DNA of 64,000 bases, taken from the NCBI GenBank assembly GCA_036937835.1, contig CM072860.1, positions 5,845,001-5,909,000 of the forward strand, written 5' to 3'. The notes beneath the pieces are model-generated. The model worked only from the letters and a program-made list of their open reading frames with translations, did no database searches and was not told where the DNA came from. The DNA comes from Pampus argenteus. Taxonomy: Eukaryota > Chordata > Actinopteri > Scombriformes > Stromateidae. A program made the translations under genes and the position numbers. Positions 25,901 to 37,900 of this stretch are shown here, piece by piece; position 1 is the stretch's first letter; every line of letters begins with the position of its first letter.

Positions 25901-28900
25901 CAACCACAGTTTCCATATTTCAGTCATCCAGTTTGCTTTTTATTGCAGATTTTTTACCCATACACAACCAGATCAAACCTGAGCGTGATGACAACAGTGT
26001 GGCTGCAATTATAGTATAATTAAAATGACAAATGATGTGAAATGTGTTTAGCAATGGATTCATGTTTTTTTTTTTTTTTTTGAATTAGCCTTTTAGCTGT
26101 GAGCCAATAAACAGAGGTGGACTGTGTTGCTCAGGCTGAGAGTGATCAATGCCCTCCCACACTGCTCATGCCTGATCCATCAGCTTCTGGCCAATAACTC
26201 TCATGTTTAATTTAGTTAAAGAGGACACGATTACTTATCCAGACAATTAAAAAAAAAAGGTACTCAAACGCAACACTTTACTAAATTCACTACCAGCAGG
26301 TGGAGCTACATGTTTGACATATTCAATACATTTTTTAAACTTTCACTAATTGTGCTCCTGTTGTTCTAGTGATTGTATTTTTCCAAAACAAATTAAAGTT
26401 CATAGCTCATGCTCAACATTTAAGGAGCTGTTGTACATGAGGATATTTAACTATATATACAGCAGATTACTGCTGTAAATCATTATGTATCACAGCCAAG
26501 CATTAAAAAAAGGGAACACTCATAGGAAACTGCTGTAAGAAAGCTGGCAAGTCATTAAATATCCATGAAAAATAACACTTTTTCTCCAACGTGTGCAGTA
26601 AAACGGTAAAAATTGCAAGTCACTCAAAACTCACGAGGTCTAAATATGCTGGACGTAATGACAGCGTCAACCTCGATTGGCTGCCGAGAAGCTAATTCAT
26701 GAGACAGACGGGCCGTGGGACTGTTAGTTGTTGTGACACTGAAAACGCAGAGCGGCATCACAGTCAGTCTTGCACGATACCACAAAAGGTCATACTGACA
26801 GCGAGCTAAAGAACAGATGATACAGCGATGATGAGGCCCGCTCACACACACATGTTGCTACTGTATGACAGAGAGTTGCACAACACATCACATTCGAGAC
26901 AGCATTTGAAAGGCGCACATTTGGACGATATTTTACCTTAAATCCACCACACACTGAACAGATGGTCACAATGGTTTTGGAGACGGGTGTGAGAGAGCTG
27001 TAGATGTGACAGGAGTCAGGATGTTGACTGCCACTAGAGGGCGCCACCTTGGTTTTCTTGCTCTCCTCTGAGGGGCCTTGCAAGTGTTCACTTATAGATG
27101 GTCTTTCGTGAGTTTCCAAGTGACCCTCAGAGGTCGTGTCACTGTTTTTATCCCCCTTTAAAGACAGGTGTCTAAAGGCAGGTGTATCCTTAGTTAAGGT
27201 GGAGGGTTCATTGTCTTTGATACCCCCACTTCCCTCCTGTAACAGACTCCTGGGAGTGTCATACACATACCTAAGTGATGTCGGCACCTGGTATTCATGA
27301 CCTGGAACAGCGCTGCAAGTACAAGGGCTCAAGTCTTGAGCCAAGTGTGGAGGCAAGCTGAAAACAGACCCAAACTCGTCTCCGGGTGTAATATCCAGGC
27401 TGCCTGTGTATGATGAGAAACTTCCAGAGTAAGAGGAATGGCTGCCAGTGGCGATGCCGCTGTCGGATGAGCTCTGACGGCCGATTTCCTGTAGCTGCCG
27501 CGGGGCCTTGGCTGCAGGCCGGTTTCCAGCTCCCTGGTTGACGGAGAGCTTCTCGGCACTCTGTAGTACCACTTTAGCGCCAGCGTGGCCAATGTTTTCA
27601 GATGGCACGGAGGCCGGTTCAGTCCAAATGGCCAGCCGGCTGCCAATACTGCCATCTGACCGGCTGGTGTCGGAGGTGTCTGAGGAACCGGATATGCTGC
27701 GGTCGTCCCCCCCAGCAGATGGACAGTAGGTGGACGAGACTGCCAATGACAACATTTATTAAACTTTAATGATATTAATCAGCAGCATTAACGAAAGCAT
27801 TGCCTTCATCAATAAAGCATGAATAAGCCTGTTTTTTTCCTCTGCCAACCTCTCTCCGGTATTCACCACGTAATGGGAACAATAAATCAAATGTGTGAGT
27901 AAAAGTCAAATTTGAAAATTTAATTTGAATCTAAGTACTCTACTGTACCTGTGCTGCTCCTGTGAGAGAGCATACTCAGTCGCTTCTCCAGCTCCTGGGC
28001 CTCGTGGTTCAACCTCTCCTCCGAATTAGTCTGACTGGCATTCGGATCTGCATCCAAAAGAGCTTATAATTAATGTATATATATACAAGCCTGAAAAATC
28101 ATTAGGATTTTTAAAAGGAAAAAAAAAAAGAAAGAGCTGTTAATCAAACTAGCGAGTGACAAAGTGGGTTTCGCTACCGTCACTGAGACATGGGATCAAA
28201 TGTGCCGCAGCTGAGTATTTTGTAGTTCTGTGACACAGCTGAGAAAACACACCCAGAGAAACACAAAGTGACCCTGTAAACAACTAAGATCTCCCTCATC
28301 TTCCCCCGTGGCATTACATAAATACACCCACAACAATTAATACGACGCTAGAGTTGGACTTATTGTGACAAAGATCAACAGTAAATACAACAAACACACT
28401 GACATAAGTGGTGTGCCCTGTTTGTTTCGTATGTGAGCGTATAACAAGCCTCTGGAGAGGCAGAGAAAAGGGGTCACACACGGGAACACCTTGCTGTATT
28501 TGTGTAACACTACAGGGTTTATTAATAGCGCTGCCGCGTAGCTCTGCTGGTACGCACACTGCTGTCGGTGCTGTGCAAAGGATCTAATGTACCTCGGACC
28601 ACCAAGGTCAACTTTAACACGGGATCGATTGTTTTAAAATCTATCCGAGCCTGCAGAAATGGAGCAGAACTCTGCAAATGCTTTAGATCAGGTGCTCACA
28701 TGTGCTCGCTTTACAACCGTGTCCTTACGTTTTAAAAGGTGATACGTTGTCTTAATAATGAACTTCTCCTCTTTCCTTTTGACTTAATATTTCACCTCGA
28801 AGACCAAAGCTTTAGTCATGTACTGTACGTTTTACCTAATGTTGTCATTTGACTCTATGTCCTACTGTTGTATACCGTGACGATGCACAGCACCATACGA

Positions 28901-31900
28901 ACATCAGATTATGCAACAATGCATGCTAGAAATTCAATATCAATATGATTTATTGTCATATTTTCAAGAAAGTGTGTTTTTAAATGTGTTGTAGCCTATA
29001 GAGATCTAAAGAAGAAAAAGGAAAAAAATAATAGATTTTGTGAGGTTTTAACTTGCAGTGCTAACATTTAAATGTGTGAAATAATTACTTTATACTAAAA
29101 TTTAACCAGAACATGTCCTTTTGTATAGTGAGAAAAATTAAAAATATTGTTTTTCTCATAACAAACTAGATTTCAGGTCAGATCTACACTCTCAATTTAA
29201 AAAAAAAATGTGCAAAACCATATTTTCTTTATATTTGACCCTTGAACTCACGCCCACGCCGCCAACACCAAACTAACCAACACTGTGCTGGTCAATTTTT
29301 GGAGCGTTTTTTTTTTAAGGCCACATTTCCTTCACTGATGAGTGTTTCACCCACTCCCACTCAAGCTCCACTCAGGCTTTCCTCCTCTTTCCATTTCGAC
29401 CAAATTATCACTTTACATATCCAAAAAACGCCTCGATAAATGTCCTCTTCAGTTTGTGGTTTTAGGGAAGCAAAACTGAATGAACGATAACTAAAATCAC
29501 AGATTGCACTCCGACTATAAACAATTAGAGCAACAGATCGCAATAATGAATCTTAAAAATCTTCATTTTCTATATGTCAAATCTTACTTTAGTTCATCTA
29601 ATTAGATCTTCAAACACCGTCTACGTTTTCATCTAATTTAAGTAGCATGTCTTTAAGTTCTTCGTTGACTTGCTTGTTTAACATTTTTCAATCTTGTAGA
29701 CAAATGCTTTAGTAATGAAAGCTCACGATGGCCTCGGTGGGAATAAAGTTATGTATCCCGGAGACACAACAAGAGAGCAGAGAGAGAGGTGGAAACTCTA
29801 CAGCATGTAATAGGGGGCAGACAGTTAATCAAAATAGTTCCTACCGCAGAGGCAGGTAGAGATAAGACGAGGACTACGAGGTAAACCGTAAGTGAGAACA
29901 CGGGGGGGGGGGGGGGGGGGTGCAATTAACGAGAGCAAAGACAGAGAGTATAAAATGAGAGAAAGGGGGGAGGCGAGAGTGGAGCGCTGGGTGACCCAAG
30001 TATGAAATGAAGGAAGGGGGGGAGGCGCTGGAATCCTGTGGATGAGGTTACACACATGCCCCAAGTGATTAGGAGGCTTTGGCTGCTCTGCCTGTGTGAA
30101 CTGTGACTTTGAACCGTCGCTCCCCCTCCGACATCCTCACTGCTATTTATTCTACTACGCACAACAATAATAGGAGTATGAGCTCAACCCGCGACTGGGC
30201 AGCGAGATGTGTGAAAACCAGAATACCCACGAAGCGCCCACAGCTGCCTTGGGCCACGATTCCCGTTAAGTCGCACTCTGGGTGAGAAGTGCAAGTGTGG
30301 AAAATGGAAAGTGTTAAACATTTTCTGCTCTTCTGCTGTGCGCTTAAACAACTTCAGTGATATCAGATCGACCCGCCCGATGTGGCATAAATAGAAAATA
30401 GGAGAAATCACATAAAACGCAGTGATAATCTCAAAGTTGTTGGTGATTACTTTTCTTTTCCGTCAGTTAAATCGACAGGCTTCCAGAAGTGCAAATAAAT
30501 AAATCAACAATATGGACGTCATTTTATTACAATAAGCTGCTCTCACTAGGAAATATAAAACCTGTTTGTAGCCACAAAAAAAAAACTGTGAAATTTGCAC
30601 AATGGGAGGCATCAGAACAGATGAGCTGAGGGTGGACATGCCAGAGTATCATTATACACGTACTGCAATGTTTCACCCTATTAACTTTAACTCCTTTTTA
30701 CTTTTCAGGAAACCTATTATACTTTAATTTTCAGTTTTTTGGCATGGGTGGCAAAATTTAAATCTTACCACCCATGCCCTGCTGGAATAATAATAATAAT
30801 AAAAATAAATTGCTATTTGGAACTACAACATCCTCCACGTCACCCACCAGTAAGCTCTCCACTCTCGTCTATACATAGAAGACAACTGAATTCGCCGCTC
30901 TAATCGCAGCTGGTACGTCGTTATCCTCCTACTGATGTTTAAGGTGACCCTCGGCTTTACATTCACCATAGTACACTTAAGTCAGGGGATAGGACGTTAG
31001 ACTAAAATTATAAACTGCCTCAGAGGATTACCCAATTATGTTAAAAAAAAACAGCTGTCAGTCGTGATTTAGTCACATCAAAGCGTTTCCATCCTCGGAG
31101 GAATCCTCCTCTGACTCATTTTGACAAACATGGTCGGCAGCAAACCTAACAAACACAATAAATCCCTGGAAGTTCAGAAGGGGAGAAGGTGCTACGATTT
31201 AAGTGTTGACTTAAGTGTTTGCTCACACTGCTCGGCAACAGTGCAGCTATTAATCATCCATCACACTTTTATTCCTTTCATTGATAGTTTTGCCCTGTTT
31301 GTACAGTCCAGTCCTCTCCAGCTACTCCGGTACTGACCTGGCAAAACTGGCCGCAGTCCAAAAGGGCCTCTGGTGGGGGAAATGCCTCTGACGATGCAGT
31401 CGAACAGAAAGCTGATCTGCTCGCTCTCAGCAGATGCAAGAAGAAAAACGCCAGCCCCTGTAGAAAACAGACTTTATTAGTGTCACTAGTAGCATTTCAC
31501 TCTGCAGGTAGTAATGCATAAGAAAAATATCGCAATGTTTTTGTGCTTTTCTTGTGGCTGCTGTTATACATTTCATAAAGTCAGAACAAAAACTAATTTC
31601 CTCTTTATGGCTCCAAGTTTGTCTTTCAAGTCGATACAGAGTGTCGTCAAAGGTGATGTATACTGATCAAAGGTCAAAGGTGACGCTCCCCCGGAGCTAT
31701 CCTGACCTCTCTCTGATATTACAACTGGCTCTCCATTACAAGGTGTCACCAATAAAGGGTCATTGTGTCGCCCTGCCTCAGAGACCACCCACGTCAGGGC
31801 CGGTGTAAATCACATTCCCAACAGTCCCCTGGCCGTGAGCAAAGGTCAAAGGTCACCGGCCAAATCTTCTCAGTTTGTCTGCGCCAATCGAAACTCAAGA

Positions 31901-34900
31901 TGTACTGCATACTTAACGCCGCTATGATTATGGATCCGATTCAGACGTATATCTCATCTGGTATTGTCCTATTACTTATGTTAGACTAGAGCTTAAATTC
32001 AGCCTCATTTACTGCTTACTGTCGTGCTTTGACAGCAGGTGACTGAGCATCAGGTGCACGGGCAGAAGATGGAGTATTAAAAGCCAAAGCAAAGCAAAGA
32101 ACAGGTGGCAGGGCTCACTCCAGTTTACAACACTGTACTATTATCTCTATTCATAAGTAAGACAAACTCATAGGCGTTTATGCAGCTTCCCTCCTCAACA
32201 GTACAAGCCTTTTCAACCACAATATGACTTTATTCCCTAATAAAGAAATTAGCAACTTTAAGAATGTTTTAACCATGTGTTGCATCCAAAATAATAATTA
32301 AAAAAAAAAATATTTGAACTATCCTTTAAAAAGGTGCAATATAATATGTAAGATTTATATGAGAATTTTAGTTTAAAAAACTGTAAAACATTAACCACAA
32401 TTATCAACAGAATCACTATACCACTGGGGCTTCAACTAATGTTTGTTTTAATCATCAGTTTTTCTATAACACGGTTGAGTTTTCTAGTATTGTTTTGTCT
32501 GATGCATAAAAACACTTCTCCTCTCCATCACAGTTTGGCTAATTGAGCTCATTTCCTTCTATAAAACCGGTAACATTGAGGACAACCACTCAAGACGGAC
32601 GCAGACAAACAGAGCAAAGAGTGTTTAACAGCTGCTTTACGCCCCGAGGTGAGAGGTCCAACACCGTTACGACACCTCTCCCTCTGCTGTGGACAAACTG
32701 CAGAGATTACATGTCGCACACCCTTTAACTCACGCAAACATATAGATGCTCCTTCATCATCCCTTTTTTTTTCCCCAACATGAAAGCAAAAGTGATATCT
32801 GACCTTATTTACATTATGCAAGATGCACTGCTGAAGATTTAATGGAGCTAAATAAATCACACATCACATTCTCTAGTGTCATGTTTCCAGCAGGTCATCA
32901 TGTGTCCGTCACGCTCTGATGTTCAGCGGCGTTCGTACTCTGTGTCTGTCTCTGTCCCCCTTCCAGGTGTTGACATATACTCCTCTCCACTCTAATAGTT
33001 TCATGTCTATTCCAAGATGTAAACTGTGGTTTATATTATACAGCCACGACTGTTAATCTCAGGGACAACTCATGTCTTCTCTGGAGTGACACACACACAC
33101 ACAGTATTTAATTTCCGGGCGCAGCAGGGATGATCCTGCACACAGTCACGCTCGCTTCATCGTGAAGCAGATGTTTTTTAATATCATATCTGCCGAGTCA
33201 GCGATGACAAAACACTGCGAACAAATTGAGAACAAGTGAGAATAGTTTACTGCCGTTTATCACCACACACTTTTTTCATTATTCATGTGAGCAAATCAAA
33301 TCACAGATAGCAGCCCGCTATAAATTTATGAATATATTAATTGGACTGACTTCTACACATGTGTTGAACTGACTGTTGAACATCCAGTTTTAAAACCATT
33401 AATCCAGGAAAAGCTTTCCACAGATTTTGGTACCAGGCTGCAGGAATTTGCTCCCATTCAGCGAAAAGAAACTTTTTTTTTACATTGCTTGAGAACTTAT
33501 TTCAATACAAATCAAATGTAGAATAAAGTGATAACATGTCATTCCACAACAACACCTCACATTAGCTCTCCCGCTTAAGTTTTTCCGTCTTTTCCAACTT
33601 CCAAAACAACAAACTCACATCTTGTTCTGCACTTTAGCTTGATGAACAATTCAACAAACAAACAAACATACAAACAAACAATTACCCAGGGAGAAGGGGC
33701 ACTGCTAACATCACTTAGCGGACTACATCAATAATTAGATGCTCAGCTGCAGCACACTTGGAAAATGTCACTTCGGTCCCGTTAGATGCTGGTTTGGTCA
33801 TTGATATTCGACATCCTCGTTAACAACACGCTGTGACTTGTAGCTACAGCACTTTATTTACTTTGTCTCCGCTCCGTATGTTACACCAGTAGCCTGCCAG
33901 CTAATGTCAATCATCTGACATATTTTGAGCTTATTTTTTATGCTCCGCGTTGTTTCATTTCAAGTTTTTCCTTTCAAATTCATTTAGGCTCTCGTGGATT
34001 CACCTATGGAGTCCGGACCAAACCATGCAAATAGCAATCTGTCTGCAGCATACTTTATCATGTAGCAAGGCCTAAATATAGTAAATCAGGGAAATGAGAG
34101 CATGACACTCATGTACTTTTAAACAACAATTACTCAAACACTCTGACTCAAAGACAAATGTGGAAAAATAAAAAAAACACTACCCCAAATCAGCAGCATC
34201 ATGAAACAGCTGCAGCACAAGAAATAAATCACAGGCCATTAGCTGACCCTATAAATGTTACTATCACACACCCAGATATGAGGCAGTTAAACAAGGACTT
34301 ATTGGAAGTCATATAATCGCTCGTGTAGATGCTCGACCTACTGGCAACCATAAAACACATCCAAAAAAAAAAACTCCATCGAGCATCTTTCTTAATGTGT
34401 CCGCCTAAGGGGGGGCCAGATGTACAAGCAGAGGGAGAAAAACACATCCAGCGACTCCACTCAGCCCACTAATACTAATGTTGACACTGCGCTGGGATGC
34501 CAGTTGGATGTTGGATCACACACACATAAAGAATCAGCACTGAAATTATCAGGACGGCACGATGAAAGTAAATCCATCACAACACAGCAACGTTCACAGG
34601 CATGAACTGAAACAAACTGAACTCTAATAATTTATGCTTTATACAGTCAACTGAATGGTTTGGTGTTTTTCTTGGCCGGCCCCTCTGCAAATCATATTCA
34701 TTCATTTCAACACTTAAATAAATAATCCCTGCAGTAAAGAGAACGGAGTGATCAAAACTAATCACCCTCAGGTTATTACTGATCTGCAGGACAAGCTTTC
34801 ATGCAGAAAAAAAACTACTATCGATTTCTATGAACTGCTGGGACGAAATATTGTTTGTGTAGAGTTTTTCTTTTTTTTCTAACATTATGCAAAATTAAGG

Positions 34901-37900
34901 CAGAAACACATAATCAATAGGAACAACTCAAACTTGGATAGGAAGGTCGGATACTCTTTTAAAAGATTTTCTGCGAGAAAAAAAAATTGTTATTTGGAAA
35001 CAGAAAAGCATCAATTTGCTTGTCCTAAATCTGCGTGTAACATCCATGTAGGCGCCACGAAAATGCTTCCTTCCCCCTCCTCTGTCTGTCTTTTTGTAAA
35101 GCATGCCCTTAATTCACAGTTGCACATTACATCGTTCTTCTGGGACGGTCATTGCGGTGAGTAGGAGAATCTGTTTCTCACAGGCGCTGCTGATGAAAGC
35201 TACAAATGAATCATTTCAGATCACAGCCAGTGATTACTTGGTCTGTTTGAGAAGGACATAAGGAAAACACAGTTCATAAAACCATTTAATTAGTATCTAA
35301 TGATGTGACCCAATTTGTGTGGGTTGGGTCATTTTTACTCTGCTGTTAACCTTACTTTGCTTTCTGTTTAACTTATGCTGCAGATGTTTCCTAATCCTCA
35401 CATTTTGTCAACCACTCGCTGTTTATTCAAAGTCTACTAAATGTCCATTACTCCTTAAGCTTTGAACTGCTTGATTTGTTTAGTTCATTTAGTTTCCTTC
35501 ATGCCTTACAAATGCACTTTTTTCAGCCTAATAATATATTATAATATAATGATGCTGAGATAAACCATCTACACAATAGCAAAATGGTCAATTATTCTGA
35601 ACTAAGCATATCTAAATGTAGCATATATATACGTATATAAGTATTAATAACGTACAGTAACCGCATCTTGTTCCTCCCTCAAACACAAATCCGTGTGGAA
35701 CAGGTCCGTATCTGCGCAGGTCTGGAAGGTTCCAGTGGCCAATAATAACAGGAGGGACGTCCCGGGCGAGAGCCAGCAAGTTGTTGCACAAATGAAGAGT
35801 GGCAGGTCCATTCTCCAACTTGGTCCCTGGTAAGACTCCAACACTGAATCTGTGAACTGAGCAAACAGAGAAACGAATAGCTCAAACATTTCTCAAATAT
35901 GTCATTTGACATTTTTCCCAGAATTCTCAAACATTCAATAAAAGGTTCAATTCAGTAGATAGACTTGTATCATACTCGTAATACACATATGTATGTGTCT
36001 TTTTACAACGCACTGACTCAATCACTGCAATGAAAAGGTGCAGAAATTAAAAGATGCAAAAACTGGTAAATGTAGCACCAAAAATCTGTATCAGAAATGT
36101 GTGTGAAAACTTTAGATTTTAGAGGATGGATTTGTTTTCACAGCAAGCCTACGCACGTCTCACATTAAAAGACATGCCCATCACAGGTGATGCAGACACG
36201 GTGTGTTTCTGCTAGGACACATAAACACATAGAGGGGGAAAAAAAAGAAGCCTTAAACGATAAATCGATTATTAAAATAGCTGCAAAGTAAATTTCTGTT
36301 AATCAACTAATCCAACTGTCTAACTGAATCAGCTCTGACGTGGTCACATATGCACGCATACCCAGAGACATATCCTTACTTGTGCTTATATACACATACA
36401 AAAGCATACAAAGAGGAAAACTGGGATGCAAAGTTGTGCCGAACTATGACCGAATCTGTGTTTCTGTCCGCCTCGTTTGGTGCGTGTCGAGTTCCTTCAG
36501 TAACACTAACTGACCGAATCTGCGCTGAAACAAACCGAGTGAGTCTGACGGGGGGCAACAAAGAGGAAATGTCAGCCAGCTGCATCACATCATCACTCAG
36601 GTTAAGAAAGATTCATGCGGTGTCACGCGCAGCAACAAAAGCTTTGGCGCACGGCGTTCCTTAGGCCCCCCACGGGCTGGCAGGTGACATTTCTGCTGGC
36701 TTGGACACACTCCACTCTGTGGCATCAAGCACTAAGACACACACACACACAATCTTATCCAGCCCTCTCAACACACACAGACACAGGTGCATCCACACAA
36801 GCACACACACATATATATATATAATCACATGCACACATGACAGACTGGGACGCTTCATAATTCAGCTGGACTGCAGCCACCAGCTGAGTGAATGTGTGGT
36901 TATATGATGTTTGGTAGCACAGCTAAGGGTCCAGACTAACAATGCATTTTAATTGACCTGATGAATCTAGGTCTACATTATACATCGGGTGTTGTAGTTT
37001 ATTACAGGGCAGTTGGCAACTGGAACAGTGCTTTCCATTTGAAGTTAGGAGAACCTCACCAACCCCTACCTCCAAATCCAAGATGGCTGTCATGCACATC
37101 GACTGAATGAACGCTGTAGTGATATATTGTTAATTAGCACTTCTGTCTTATTCGTGTCCTATTAAATCAGTCGTACACACAGCAATTTCCAACTTCTATC
37201 TGTGGACTTGTTGCTATGCAACGGCAATTTGCAATGGCTAAAACTAGGTTTTCTGACTTCCTGTACTGGAATGTGGTCACCTTGGGACGTCATTCCCAGC
37301 TCCAACTTCTGAGGTAAATGATACAAATAATAACAGCATTAGCATCTAATGTGTCATGTCTACTTTCACGTCCTATGATATCAAGTTCCTCACTTGCACT
37401 CAATCTGTAGGTTTAGTTCAGTGACATGTATGTGGCTGGCTCCTCTCACCTTCTCCGAGGCTGTATCGCAGACGGGCGTCCCACGCCTGCAGGGCCTCCT
37501 TGCCGTCGAAGCCCAGCAGAGCAGCCTGGTTGAGGCAGAGGATGGCCAGAGTAAAAGCCACACCCTCATACCACTGTCCGGTTTCCAGGCCGCAAATCTC
37601 CTCCAAGGTGACACTGGCCCTCTCCTTGTTGCCGTGGGCTTTGTCGGACTTGTCTTTGAAAATCAGCAGCACAAGGCAGTCTGAAGGAGCGAAAGAGTCC
37701 ATATGAGACAAAAGGTGGCAGCTAGAGGCTACACAGCATGTATGCTTCACAACTATCATTCATTAAACCGCTGTTAACATAACGTTTTAGTTGCAGCAGT
37801 CCCTAAACGTGCAGTAACAGTAATTCATTTACACTAATGAGATGTATTGTGACACACAGTAGCTGCTCTGGTCTGCTGTTTGTCTGCTGGAATCTGCAAA

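Larger units (their letters stand above)
31458..35655 (-). other. dok7 intron 4 (4.2 kb) with paired DR1 elements
   Basis: A repeat-poor block at 31570-31860 carries two DR1 nuclear-receptor motifs. A (CAAA)n stretch lies at 33651-33682. The rest is AT-rich without coding signal. Confidence 0.5.
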
